The notes under the pieces were generated by a model, which saw only the letters and a program-made list of their open reading frames with translations, made no database searches and was not told the origin of the DNA. From Ruegeria atlantica (GTDB taxonomy: Bacteria; Pseudomonadota; Alphaproteobacteria; Rhodobacterales; Rhodobacteraceae), in NCBI GenBank assembly GCA_013032095.1, contig WQBJ01000023.1, forward strand, positions 1 to 57,416: 57,416 bases of DNA, read 5' to 3'. Shown in pieces: positions 19,780-28,304 of this stretch. Position numbers and translations under genes: made by a program. Each line of letters begins with the position of its first letter. Positions within the stretch are counted from its first letter, which is position 1.

Positions 19780-19802
19780 GAATCCCTCCATTTCCACCGG
19801 GT

Positions 19803-20783
19803 CTATGCCCACGGCGCGAGGATGATTTTCGGGGCCGCGACGACCCCTTTGCGCAAGTCCTGGAACGCATCCGCCCCTTCGGACAAGGTTCGTTCCTCAA
19901 TCCAGTCCAACGTACCTAGACGGCCGTCAAAAATGGCCTGTGCGGTCCGCCGGAAATCCTCGGCCGTATACGTATAGGTGCCGATAAAAGTGATTTCCTG
20001 CAAGGTCATGCGGCGAACATCCAGCCCTCCGGCATCCTCACCCAGCCCAACATGCGCGATCACGCCGCCCGGCTGCACCAACGCTGAAGCCGTGGCGCGG
20101 GTAGCGGCAAACCCGACCGCGTCGATCACCAGCGGGAAGGTTTCGGTCGCTTCTTTTACTACTTTGAACACATCCTTGCGCTCAAAATACGTGCGCCGCA
20201 GGTCGGCGGGCTCAACGATTACAACGTCCTCAATCCCTGCCGCTGACAGGGCCAGCGCGGCCGCCACACCGATGGCTCCGCCGCCGATCACCAGCGCTTT
20301 GCGGTCTATCGCCGGATGCATCGCATCAAGAGCAAGCCGAACAGCATGCCAGCTGACTGCCAGCGGTTCGGCAAGAGCCGCCTTGGCGAAACTCACATGG
20401 TCCGGCACCTCGACCAGATTGGTTTCCGGCATGGCGACGTATTGGGCAAAAGCCCCTTCGCGTGGTGGCATCGAGATGATCTGACGATCCGCGCACAGAT
20501 TCTCGCGCCCAGTCCGACAGGCCGCGCAGGTGCCACAGGTCACCAGCGGGTTGATTGTCACCCTCGCCCCGTCGCGCGGACCTCCCACGACAGTACCTGC
20601 GGCCTCATGCCCAAGGATCAGCGGCGCCGGACGCCGGGCGTCATGCCCCAGATAAGCGTGCATGTCCGAGCCACAAATGCCTGCGGCTTCGACACGGATA
20701 AGGTGCTCACCGTTGCGCGATGCTGCGTCCGGCACATCCCGGAGCGCCACCTGCTCCACACCTTCATAGACCAGAGCTTTCAT
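19803..20783 (-). CDS. Zinc-dependent medium-chain dehydrogenase (DHPS 2-dehydrogenase candidate)
   Basis: 326 residues of the MDR superfamily. Catalytic zinc ligands are in AGICGSDMHAYLG and ILGHEAAG; a structural zinc site has four cysteines in the segment CGTCAACRTGRENLC. The nucleotide-binding turn is VIGGGAIGVAAAL. In DHPS pathways a pair of 2-dehydrogenases (HpsO and HpsP) interconverts the two DHPS enantiomers through the 2-keto form. This gene and the overlapping SDR fit that pair, but I cannot decide which is O and which is P. ATG overlaps the SDR stop in ATGA. Confidence 0.82.
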   Translation of the reverse strand: MKALVYEGVEQVALRDVPDAASRNGEHLIRVEAAGICGSDMHAYLGHDARRPAPLILGHEAAGTVVGGPRDGARVTINPLVTCGTCAACRTGRENLCADRQIISMPPREGAFAQYVAMPETNLVEVPDHVSFAKAALAEPLAVSWHAVRLALDAMHPAIDRKALVIGGGAIGVAAALALSAAGIEDVVIVEPADLRRTYFERKDVFKVVKEATETFPLVIDAVGFAATRATASALVQPGGVIAHVGLGEDAGGLDVRRMTLQEITFIGTYTYTAEDFRRTAQAIFDGRLGTLDWIEERTLSEGADAFQDLRKGVVAAPKIILAPWA

Positions 20784-21541
20784 TTCGCCGTGAACCCTCC
20801 GTCAACCATCAGCACCTGCCCGGTGACGTAATCCGACGCCTTTGAGCACAGAAACAGGATTGGTCCGTCTATATCTTCCATTCGTCCGTTGCGTTGGATG
20901 CAAGTCTGAGCCGCGTTCCGTGCGGCACGTTCCGGGTCATCGAATACAGCCTGTGTCAGCTCTGTCGGGAAAAACCCCGGACCGATGGCGTTTGCGGTGA
21001 TGCCGTGAGGCGACCACGCCTCGGCCATAGCGCGGGTCAGTTGCCCCACCCCGGCCTTGGTTGCGCCATAGGCAATGCCACCCGGAAAAGCCCGCGTGGT
21101 CTGCAGCGAGGCAAAATTCACGACCCGCCCCCAACCACGTTCCTTCATGGCAGGTACCATCGCCTGACTCAGAAAAAACGGCGCACTGAGGTTCAGCGCA
21201 AGAGTTGCGTCCCACTTCTCGGGCGTCACGTCATCAGCCGCTTCGCGGGTGTTCACCCCCGCCGCATGGATAACGATGTCGGGAGGGCCGAATTTCGACC
21301 CGATCCGTTCCACCATTTCGCCAATACTCGACCGGTCGGCCGCGTCAGCAACTACGGTGTCGGCACATTCACCGATCTCTTGCTGCATCTTGGCCAGAGC
21401 CTCGGCCCTGCGCGCCACGCCGACCACGCGCGCACCTGCTGCAGCCAACACCACAGCCGCTCGGCGACCAAGACCCGAGCTGGCTCCGGTGACGCAGGCC
21501 ACGCGCCCCGTCAGATCAAAAAGCGTTCTCGGGTCACCCAT
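20780..21541 (-). CDS. Short-chain dehydrogenase/reductase (DHPS 2-dehydrogenase candidate)
   Basis: 253 residues of the classical SDR family. The cofactor motif is TGASSGLGRRAA, followed by HAAGVN (an NNAG equivalent), the active-site serine region NFASLQTTRAFPGG and YGATKAG (Tyr-X-X-X-Lys). Context makes it one of the two stereospecific DHPS 2-dehydrogenases (HpsO/HpsP pair) that funnel both enantiomers to the HpsN substrate. The start overlaps the end of hpsN by 8 bases, so it is translationally coupled. A generic 3-oxoacyl reductase annotation would be the sequence-only alternative. Confidence 0.84.
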   Translation of the reverse strand: MGDPRTLFDLTGRVACVTGASSGLGRRAAVVLAAAGARVVGVARRAEALAKMQQEIGECADTVVADAADRSSIGEMVERIGSKFGPPDIVIHAAGVNTREAADDVTPEKWDATLALNLSAPFFLSQAMVPAMKERGWGRVVNFASLQTTRAFPGGIAYGATKAGVGQLTRAMAEAWSPHGITANAIGPGFFPTELTQAVFDDPERAARNAAQTCIQRNGRMEDIDGPILFLCSKASDYVTGQVLMVDGGFTAK

Positions 21542-22841
21542 CTGCGTTCAGGTCGAACTGTTCGTCGGGGAAGTATTTGGCCAGACGCACATCCGCCGCG
21601 CGGGCATGTCCCTCCATTCCTTCCAGCCGAGAGATACGCGCCGTTGCCACCGCAATCGGTTTCGACCCTTCTCGCGTTGCGCGCTGCCAAGTGACGATCT
21701 TCATGTATTTGTGGACGCTCAGCCCGCCAGTATAGCTGGCCGCGCCAGAGGTCGGCAGCACATGGTTCGTTCCGGTGGCTTTGTCGCCATAGGAGACAGT
21801 GGTTTCTTCACCTAAAAATAGCGAGCCATAGCAGGTCAGCCGGTCCAGCCACCAATCCAGATCCTCGGCCTGAACTGTCAAGTGCTCGGGGGCGTACTCA
21901 TCAGAGCATGCTGCCATCTCCTCACGGTCCGAACAGACGATCACTTCAGCATAATCACGCCACGCGGCGGAGGCATTTTCGCGGTTCAGTTCGGGCAGGT
22001 CTTCGATCAGGGTGGGAACAAGTTCCATCACCTTCTGCGCAAGCGCACGGTCATCCGTCACAAGCCAGACGGGTGAGTTATACCCGTGCTCGGCCTGACT
22101 GACCAAATCGGTTGCCACTACATGGGCGTCAGCGCTGCCATCAGCGAGAATCAGACTATCTGTTGGTCCCGCGATCATGTCGATGCCGACCTTGCCGTAA
22201 AGAATACGCTTGGCCTCGGCCACGAACTGGTTGCCCGGTCCCACAAGGATATTCGCGCGCGGCAGACCGAACAGGCCATAGGTCATCGCGGCCACGCCCT
22301 GTACACCGCCCATCGCCAGAATGCTGTCGGCACCGCAGATATGTGCGGCATAGACGATTGCGGGGGCGACACCCTCGCCCGGACGCGGAGGCGAGCAAGC
22401 GGTAATGTGACGGCATCCTGCTACTTTAGCTGTGGTCACAGTCATGATCGCACTGGCGATATGGCTGTATCGCCCACCCGGCACGTAACAACCCGCGGCA
22501 TCCACAGGGATCGCCTTTTGACCGGCTATGAAACCCGGCACGATCTCCATCTGCACGTCGGACACTGTCGCTTTTTGCGTCTCGGCAAAGCGGCGCACGT
22601 TGTCGTGGGCGAACCGGATGTCCTGTTTCAACTTTTCAGGCACCAGCGCGATGGCCGCATCGATCTCGTCCTGAGTCATCAGGACATTGCCGTCGAACTT
22701 GTCGAACTTGGCCGCATATTCCAGCGCCTTGGCGTCGCCGCCCGCCTCAATATCGGCAAGAATGGTCTTGACCGTATCATGCACCTCGGTGGCATGAGAT
22801 TGCGCCGTCAAAGTCGCCTTTTTGAGATAGTCACGAGGCAT
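21534..22841 (-). CDS. hpsN: Sulfopropanediol 3-dehydrogenase
   Basis: 435 residues homologous to histidinol dehydrogenase, but with features of HpsN, which oxidises (R)-2,3-dihydroxypropane-1-sulfonate twice to (R)-sulfolactate with NAD+. Where HisD has the GPSE signature this protein has GPTDSLILADG. Other conserved blocks are AGCYVPGGRYSHIASAIM, GGVQGVAAMTYG, SQAEHGYNSPVW and EEMAACSDEYAPEHL. Zinc would be bound by the conserved Gln/His/Asp/His set. It is encoded 12 bases after the TRAP permease and overlaps the SDR. No other his genes are nearby, which also argues against histidine biosynthesis. Confidence 0.9.
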   Translation of the reverse strand: MPRDYLKKATLTAQSHATEVHDTVKTILADIEAGGDAKALEYAAKFDKFDGNVLMTQDEIDAAIALVPEKLKQDIRFAHDNVRRFAETQKATVSDVQMEIVPGFIAGQKAIPVDAAGCYVPGGRYSHIASAIMTVTTAKVAGCRHITACSPPRPGEGVAPAIVYAAHICGADSILAMGGVQGVAAMTYGLFGLPRANILVGPGNQFVAEAKRILYGKVGIDMIAGPTDSLILADGSADAHVVATDLVSQAEHGYNSPVWLVTDDRALAQKVMELVPTLIEDLPELNRENASAAWRDYAEVIVCSDREEMAACSDEYAPEHLTVQAEDLDWWLDRLTCYGSLFLGEETTVSYGDKATGTNHVLPTSGAASYTGGLSVHKYMKIVTWQRATREGSKPIAVATARISRLEGMEGHARAADVRLAKYFPDEQFDLNADG

Positions 22842-22853
22842 GGTCAGAAGATC

Positions 22854-24182
22854 CTATTGGTAGATTTCAGGAAGCAGGGTGGTCGACACCGCCGGAACGT
22901 AGGCGATCAGGATCACCACGATCAGCATAGTCAATACGAAGGGTACGGCCCGGGCAGCAATCTTCAGAATGGACTCACCGGTAATGCCAGATACGACGAA
23001 CAGGTTCAGACCCAGCGGCGGGGTGATGAAACCAACGCCCAGCGCGGTGATCATCATGATGCAGAACTGGATTTCGTTCATGCCGATATTGTCCGCCAGA
23101 GGTTTCAGGATTGGCGCGAGGATGACGATGTTCGGTGTCGTCTCCATGACACAGCCCGCAGCGATCAGGATGCCGATCATCAGCAGGATCAGCAGGTAAG
23201 GATCATCGGTCATGGCCGTCACCGAGGTCACAAAGCCTTGCGGCACACCCATGATCGCCAGCGCCTCGGCCAAGGGAGCGGAGAAGGCAATGATCGGAAG
23301 GATAACCCCGTTCACCTTGGCTGAGCTGACCAACATCGAGGGGAAGTCGGCCAGTGTCAGTGTTCGCAGAATGAAACCCATGATGATGGTGACGACCACT
23401 GCTGTCGCACCAGCCTCTGTAGGTGTCAGGCGGCCCGAAAAGATACCGTAGAATATGATGCCGGGCACGATGAAAGCATACCAGCCGGACTTCAGCGCCG
23501 AACCCAGATTGGCCAGCCATTCGCCCATGGTCATCATGCCGCCGCCCTCATAGGCATAGATGCGGTTCATGATGACGTTGGTGATCAGGATCGAGACCAG
23601 AATGGCCAGACCGGGGATCAGAGCGGCAAGGAACAGTGTCGAGGCGGAAATACCCAGCACCAGTCCGATAATGATATAGGCAATCGAAGGCGGGATCAGG
23701 ATGCCGGTACAGGCCCCTGCCGCCACCAACGCACAGGCATAGGGGCGCGGATAGCCACTTTCGACCAACCGGTTGATGGTCATCCGGCCTACGGCGGCAG
23801 CACCTGCCGCGTCCGAGCCAGAGATCGCAGCGAACATCCCGCAGACTAGCACGGTCGCCGAGCCAAAACCGCCCTTGGCGAAACAGGTCAGCGCCTCAGC
23901 CACGTCGAGGAATTTGCGGGACAGTCCGGTGCGCACCAAAACGTCACCGGTCAGGATGAACAGTGGCACGGCGGTCAGGGCAAAAGCGTCGATGCCGGTA
24001 AACAGGCTCTCGCCCACAAGGCTGAGTGGCAGGTCGCCGGACATGACCAGCATGACGATCGCAGCTGAGCCAATGGCGGCCCAGACCGGTACGGCCATGG
24101 CGATCAGGCCGACGAACAGGATCACGGGGACGTAGAAATCCCAGCCCAGTTCAACGGTTTGATTGAGGGAGTTCCAGAGCAT
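22854..24182 (-). CDS. TRAP transporter large permease (DctM/HpsKLM type)
   Basis: 442 residues with about 12 transmembrane helices, typical of the DctM subunit that forms the Na+-coupled channel of tripartite ATP-independent periplasmic transporters. Conserved family blocks are FAAISGSDAAGAAAVG, GILIPPSIAYII and LGVGFITPPLGLNLFV. ATG 24182 is chosen over an upstream TTG because GAGGAG lies 7 bases before it. It works with the small permease and the Tat-type binding protein encoded upstream; substrate is inferred to be DHPS or a related C3 sulfonate. Confidence 0.9.
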   Translation of the reverse strand: MLWNSLNQTVELGWDFYVPVILFVGLIAMAVPVWAAIGSAAIVMLVMSGDLPLSLVGESLFTGIDAFALTAVPLFILTGDVLVRTGLSRKFLDVAEALTCFAKGGFGSATVLVCGMFAAISGSDAAGAAAVGRMTINRLVESGYPRPYACALVAAGACTGILIPPSIAYIIIGLVLGISASTLFLAALIPGLAILVSILITNVIMNRIYAYEGGGMMTMGEWLANLGSALKSGWYAFIVPGIIFYGIFSGRLTPTEAGATAVVVTIIMGFILRTLTLADFPSMLVSSAKVNGVILPIIAFSAPLAEALAIMGVPQGFVTSVTAMTDDPYLLILLMIGILIAAGCVMETTPNIVILAPILKPLADNIGMNEIQFCIMMITALGVGFITPPLGLNLFVVSGITGESILKIAARAVPFVLTMLIVVILIAYVPAVSTTLLPEIYQ

Positions 24183-24193
24183 CCAAGATCTCC

Positions 24194-24706
24194 TCAATCA
24201 AATAGTTTGTCGCCTTCGAAAACGGGCGTGCCGTCACGAAGGGATTTCAAATCACGCAGGAAAGACTGGATCAGACGCCAGATCATCAGCGCAAATCCGG
24301 TGGGTACGGCCATCAGGAACCAGACCTTCGATACCCGCAGTCCATCCGTCACCGATCCAAACTTGGCCGAGACATGCACGGCTTCGAAGGACCAGTACAA
24401 TGCGATGATCGCCACCACGAACATCACCAGATCACCGAAGATATACAGCACCGCCTTCGGGCGCTGCCCCAGGTAATGCATGATAACGTCAATGCGGATA
24501 TGGGCGCGTTCCTTGACAGCCGCCGCTGCACCAATCCACGCAAGATAGATGAAGGAATAGCGGACGATCTCCTCGCCCCAGATCGAGGAAAACGCGAAGA
24601 CTTCACGCCGCAGAACCTCGATGGCCATGGTAATGACCAGCATCACGTAGAACACCAGCAGCAACCAGCGTTCGGCGTTGCGGTCTATGTTTTGAAGAAT
24701 GGTCAT
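24194..24706 (-). CDS. TRAP transporter small permease (DctQ/HpsKLM type)
   Basis: 170 residues with four transmembrane helices and the DctQ-family signature SSIWGEEIVRYSFIYLAWIGAAAAVKERAHIRID. It pairs with the large permease encoded 11 bases downstream. A 111-base gap holding a hairpin separates it from the binding-protein gene. Confidence 0.9.
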   Translation of the reverse strand: MTILQNIDRNAERWLLLVFYVMLVITMAIEVLRREVFAFSSIWGEEIVRYSFIYLAWIGAAAAVKERAHIRIDVIMHYLGQRPKAVLYIFGDLVMFVVAIIALYWSFEAVHVSAKFGSVTDGLRVSKVWFLMAVPTGFALMIWRLIQSFLRDLKSLRDGTPVFEGDKLFD

Positions 24707-24727
24707 CCGTATCCCTCGGCGAAAGAA

Positions 24728-24773
24728 CAGTCAGGCAGAGGCCTTCTGTTTCGGGCCCTTTCTGGCCTGACTG
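24728..24773 (-). promoter_or_regulatory. Intra-operon hairpin after the TRAP binding-protein gene
   Basis: Nine-base inverted repeats (CAGTCAGGC / GCCTGACTG) enclose 28 bases in the gap between the dctP-type and dctQ-type genes. Such structures commonly stabilise the 5' message and keep binding protein in excess over permease; that role is inferred. Confidence 0.5.
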
Positions 24774-24817
24774 TCAGTGGTAAAACCGAGCGCCCCGCAC
24801 GGGCACCCAAGATGGCG

Positions 24818-25963
24818 TTACGCGTCGTGGACGTAGTATTTGCCCTGCGTTCCGGCCGCCTCGACCAGCTTTTCGAAGTTGTCCATCGACCCGGCCAACT
24901 CGGTCTTGAACGGATCCCATTCCGACCGCTGATAACCGCCAACATCTTTCCATTCGGCCAGTTGATCATCAGTCAGCGACTGGAACTGCACACCGGCCTT
25001 GTTCAACTCGGCCATGGCATAGGCGCGAGCCGAGGGGACCTTGGACAGGTTCTGATGGCTGGTCATCTCCGAGCCCCACATGATGCCTTCCTGCACATCC
25101 GCTGGCATCGAGTTGAACCATTCGAGATTACAGGAATAGACTTGGCTGTCCGGCACCGCCTGCGTGAAGGTCACATTGCTGAGGATATCCTTGAAACCGA
25201 ACACATACAGCGCACCAACCGACGGATCGAGCGCATCGGCCACGCCCTGCTTGATGGCCGAGGGGGTCTCACCCCACGCAACCGGTGTCGGGTTCGCACC
25301 CACCATGCGATAGTATTGCTGAAGCATTTTCGAGCCCGGCACGCGGAACTTCACGCCACTCATATCCGCTGGCGTGACAATCGGATTGCCACCCTGACGC
25401 ACCGCAACGACACGCGGGTCGATCACCACGTAGAACAATGCTTTGAACCCGGCGGCCTCGACCTTGGGGTGAACCTCGTTCTTCCAGGTATCGGAATGCA
25501 CCAGGTTGGTGAAACGCTGGTTCGAGCCACACAGGTAAGGCATGTTGATCAGGTCAACGGTTGAGGCAAACGGCGCAAAGTTCGACAGCGAATGCTGCGC
25601 GGCCTGAATGGTGCCGCCCTGCACTTTCTGTACCAGCGATCCGCCTGCGCCTAGCTGCCCGCCTGGTGCCAGCTTTACATACACCTTGCCATTGGTGGCG
25701 TTCTGGATGTTTTCCTTCAGGTCCAGTTGCATAATCGGATAGCTGCGCGACGCGCCCAACACATAGGCTGTGGCAATTGTCATCACATGCTCTGCCGCCT
25801 TCTCGCGTTCGCTCTCTTCCTTAGCGGTTTGCGCGGCGGCCTCGGACGACCACAGCACCCCAGCGGCACCGGCAACTATCGCCGCCGTGAACGCGCCACC
25901 GGCGCTGAGTTTCAGGAAATTGCGGCGCTCTTCCGAGGCCAGTTCATTTCTGTTGTTGTTCAT
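24818..25963 (-). CDS. TRAP transporter substrate-binding protein (DctP/HpsKLM type)
   Basis: 381 residues. The N terminus has a twin-arginine signal (SEERRNFLKLSAGGAF, then a hydrophobic stretch to SSEAAAQ), suggesting export in folded form. The mature protein follows the DctP family: SLVQKVQGGTIQAAQHSL, GVKFRVPGSKMLQQYYRMVGANPTPVAWGETPSAIKQGVADALDP (with the conserved arginine that binds an anionic group) and the Trp-rich tail. ATG 25963 is preferred because GGGAGGG lies just upstream; the alternative TTG at 25978 overlaps it. Substrate inferred from the operon: DHPS. Confidence 0.9.
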   Translation of the reverse strand: MNNNRNELASEERRNFLKLSAGGAFTAAIVAGAAGVLWSSEAAAQTAKEESEREKAAEHVMTIATAYVLGASRSYPIMQLDLKENIQNATNGKVYVKLAPGGQLGAGGSLVQKVQGGTIQAAQHSLSNFAPFASTVDLINMPYLCGSNQRFTNLVHSDTWKNEVHPKVEAAGFKALFYVVIDPRVVAVRQGGNPIVTPADMSGVKFRVPGSKMLQQYYRMVGANPTPVAWGETPSAIKQGVADALDPSVGALYVFGFKDILSNVTFTQAVPDSQVYSCNLEWFNSMPADVQEGIMWGSEMTSHQNLSKVPSARAYAMAELNKAGVQFQSLTDDQLAEWKDVGGYQRSEWDPFKTELAGSMDNFEKLVEAAGTQGKYYVHDA

Positions 25964-25987
25964 CAAATGCCCTCCCAAGCAAAAAAG

Positions 25988-26173
25988 TCAGCTGTCGCTT
26001 TCTGCGTCGCGGTCAGCCTCCTTTTTCAGAATTGCGACAACGAACAGGATCGACGCCGCGAACAGGACCAACATCTCACCCACGTCCCCCAGAAACGCGC
26101 TGCCCGCAAAGGCACCCATGGCGACGTTCGCAAAGTAGATGACGAACACGATGATGGATGCGGTCAGAAACAT
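25988..26173 (-). CDS. Small two-helix membrane protein heading the sulfonate operon
   Basis: 61 residues with two transmembrane helices (FLTASIIVFVIYFANVAMGAF and MLVLFAASILFVVAIL) and a charged C-terminal tail (KKEADRDAESDS). No family recognised. It has an upstream purine-rich ribosome-binding site and ends 24 bases before the TRAP binding-protein gene, so it is the first gene after the LacI-type operators. A role as an accessory TRAP subunit is possible but unproven. Confidence 0.65.
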   Translation of the reverse strand: MFLTASIIVFVIYFANVAMGAFAGSAFLGDVGEMLVLFAASILFVVAILKKEADRDAESDS

Positions 26174-26209
26174 TTCCCGGACTCCCTTTGGATTCGGCCC
26201 GACGACACT

Positions 26210-26244
26210 TGTAAGCGCTTACATGAAAAATGCAAGCGCTTACA
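26210..26244. promoter_or_regulatory. Twin LacI-type operators between lacI-family gene and sulfonate operon
   Basis: TGTAAGCGCTTACA (26210-26223) is a perfect 14-bp palindrome with the central CG typical of LacI/GalR-family operators. A second copy, TGCAAGCGCTTACA (26231-26244), differs at one base. Their centres are 21 bases apart, two helical turns, so two dimers could bind on the same DNA face. Both lie in the 137-base divergent promoter region between the operon and the lacI-family gene. Confidence 0.85.
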
Positions 26245-26310
26245 TAACTGCTTTCCTTGAGGCGCACTTGAGTCTAAACTTATTGGCAAAAGTGAATTGC
26301 AGGTTTGGAA

Positions 26311-27336
26311 ATGTCGAAACTTCGATCGGCGCCAACATTGGATGACGTGGCCAAACTGGCCGGAGTTTCGACAGCGACAGTGTCGCGCTGCCTGAATAAC
26401 CCGGACCAGGTGGTCAAGGCGACGCGCGAACGGGTTCAGTCAGCAGTTGATGCGCTGGGATACATGCCAAATTTTGCCGCGCGCGTAATGGCGGCCAAGC
26501 GGACGTCGACAATAGGCGCGATCATTCCCACGATGGAAAATGCAATCTTCGCCCGTGGCCTACAGGCGTTTCAGGAAGAGTTGCATCAGCACGGCTATAC
26601 GCTGCTGGTTTCAAGCTCTGCCTACAACCCCGAGATTGAAGAAGAACAAATCAGAACGCTGGTCGCGCGTGGTGCGGATGGGTTGCTGTTGATTGGGCAT
26701 GATCGCAACCCTCGGATTTACGAAGACCTTGAGCGCAGGAGTATATCCACACTGGTCGCTTGGTCATATCTGCCCGATGCGCAGATTGCCTCCATCGGCT
26801 TTGACAACCGTACGGCGATGGCCGAGTTGGCAAACCGTGTGATTGAGCTGGGGCATAGAAAAATTGGCATGATTTCTGGCATCAGTGCGGGCAATGATCG
26901 AGCCCGCCTGAGGATTGAGGGCGTTAAGGACGCGGTCAAACAGAGCAATCTATCAACCTCAGACCTAACCATCGTCGAAACACCCTATGAGATTGAAAAC
27001 GGTGCCGAAGCCTTTTCCAAGATGATGTCGCACACCAAGCCGCCCACTGCGATCCTTTGCGGCAACGATGTTCTGGCCGTGGGCGCACTGCACCGGGCGC
27101 AAGAAATGAAGCTGCAAGTCCCCAAGGACGTTTCCATCACCGGGTTTGACGATATCGAACTGGCGCGGATCGCGACGCCCGCATTGACCACTGTGCATGT
27201 ACCGCACCGGGAAATGGGCCGAAAGGCCGCGCTGGAACTGGTTAGAATGCTCGAAAACCAAGGGACCGGTACGAGTGCGCAGCTTGCAACGCACATAGTG
27301 GAGCGCCAATCCCTCGGGCCGCCAGCCGGTACCTAG
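26311..27336 (+). CDS. LacI/GalR-family transcriptional regulator of the sulfonate operon
   Basis: 341 residues. The HTH (TLDDVAKLAGVSTATVSRCLNN) and hinge helix (NFAARVMAAKRT) are followed by the periplasmic-binding-protein-like sensor domain (GADGLLLIGHD, SIGFDNRTAMAELANRVIELGH, AILCGNDVLAVGALHRAQE, ISITGFDDIELARIATPALTTVH-type end). Divergent from the DHPS operon with two matching palindromes between them, so it probably represses the operon and itself, with a pathway intermediate as inducer. ATG 26311 is used; 26305 is a possible alternative. Its stop TAG and that of the opposing LysR gene share the four bases CTAG. Confidence 0.93.
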   Translation: MSKLRSAPTLDDVAKLAGVSTATVSRCLNNPDQVVKATRERVQSAVDALGYMPNFAARVMAAKRTSTIGAIIPTMENAIFARGLQAFQEELHQHGYTLLVSSSAYNPEIEEEQIRTLVARGADGLLLIGHDRNPRIYEDLERRSISTLVAWSYLPDAQIASIGFDNRTAMAELANRVIELGHRKIGMISGISAGNDRARLRIEGVKDAVKQSNLSTSDLTIVETPYEIENGAEAFSKMMSHTKPPTAILCGNDVLAVGALHRAQEMKLQVPKDVSITGFDDIELARIATPALTTVHVPHREMGRKAALELVRMLENQGTGTSAQLATHIVERQSLGPPAGT

Positions 27337-28304
27337 GCGGTCTCGGACTCCATGGTGCGGAAATCGTCTTTCAACCACGTATGACTTGCGCACATCGGAT
27401 CGGTGAAATGCTGCCGGATCAGTTGGGCCATCACCTTCTGAATCAGCTTCGAGGTCGTCTCGGGATACACCTCGGTCGTGAACAAAGACACCGTGCGCAC
27501 GAAGTTCCGACCTGGGAACGGAAGCGCCACGACGCTATCGTGGAACCTTTGACCACGATGGTAACAGGCGGCGGTTGTGATCGCCCAACCACTGCCTTCG
27601 GCAACCAGACCAATGATCGAGTGGTTGCACTCCATTTCGAACCGATTGGGGAGATTGTACTTGCTGCGGGTTAGCTGAATTTCAATCTGCTTGCCTATCA
27701 TGTAATCCCGAGAATAGCGCAACAGAGGCAACTCCGCGTCCGGCGTCAGCAGGTCTTCGGGTGTGCCCTGATAGGAGTTGGGCAAGATCACGATAAAAGG
27801 ATCCCGCATCAGAGGATACTCCTTCAGCCCATCGGTCCGTTCCGAGGGCCGGGTGGCAACTCCGGCGTCCAATTTGTGCTCTTGCAAATTGGTAATAATC
27901 TCATGGCTTGGGCGCGTGTAGTGCCGGAAACTGCACCGCGGCAGGGCCTGAGCCAGAAAACGGAACAGGTCTGGGGCGATCTGGTTGTCGAAATCGTTGA
28001 CAAGGGCCAGCCGCAAATCCGTGGCGTGCTGCCAGTTGCCCGAGCGAATTTCAGCCTCACCTCGTTTCAGTACCGTCAGCCCGTCGCGCACGTAACGCGC
28101 AAACACCTCTCCCGCAGGGGTCAAGCCCATCGGGCGTCGCCCATGATCAACGAGGTCGACCCCCAGCGCAGCCTCGAGATTGCGCAGGTGGTTCGAGACA
28201 GTGCTGATGGACAAACCTGTCTCAGACGCAACTTGCTGGATCGATCCCGATTTGGCGACAAGCCGGAAGATTTCTAGCCAACGAAGGCTCAGAGGTTTTG
28301 ACAC
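27333..28304 (-). CDS. LysR-family transcriptional regulator
   Basis: About 323 residues from a GTG at 28304 (MSKPLSLRWLEIF). The HTH is clear (SGSIQQVASETGLSISTVSNHLRNLEAALGVDLVDH), followed by an effector-binding domain. The frame continues to a TTG at 28349, and neither start has a strong ribosome-binding site, so the start is uncertain. It is divergent from the first ureohydrolase gene across a 433-base gap and is the obvious candidate regulator for the ureohydrolase/ABC locus. Confidence 0.88.
   Translation of the reverse strand: MSKPLSLRWLEIFRLVAKSGSIQQVASETGLSISTVSNHLRNLEAALGVDLVDHGRRPMGLTPAGEVFARYVRDGLTVLKRGEAEIRSGNWQHATDLRLALVNDFDNQIAPDLFRFLAQALPRCSFRHYTRPSHEIITNLQEHKLDAGVATRPSERTDGLKEYPLMRDPFIVILPNSYQGTPEDLLTPDAELPLLRYSRDYMIGKQIEIQLTRSKYNLPNRFEMECNHSIIGLVAEGSGWAITTAACYHRGQRFHDSVVALPFPGRNFVRTVSLFTTEVYPETTSKLIQKVMAQLIRQHFTDPMCASHTWLKDDFRTMESETA

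Noticed and set aside
21534..22841. Histidinol dehydrogenase (HisD) of histidine biosynthesis
   Set aside because: The GPSE signature is replaced by GPTDS, and the gene is embedded in a TRAP/ComDE sulfonate operon with no other his genes.
22086..23324. 412-codon plus-strand frame opposite hpsN and the TRAP permease
   Set aside because: It is a shadow frame in GC-rich DNA; its sequence is His/Arg-rich without any domain, while the minus strand encodes clear proteins.
24374..25564. 396-codon plus-strand frame opposite the TRAP P and Q genes
   Set aside because: Antisense of well-conserved genes, with low-complexity His/Arg/Gly-rich composition.
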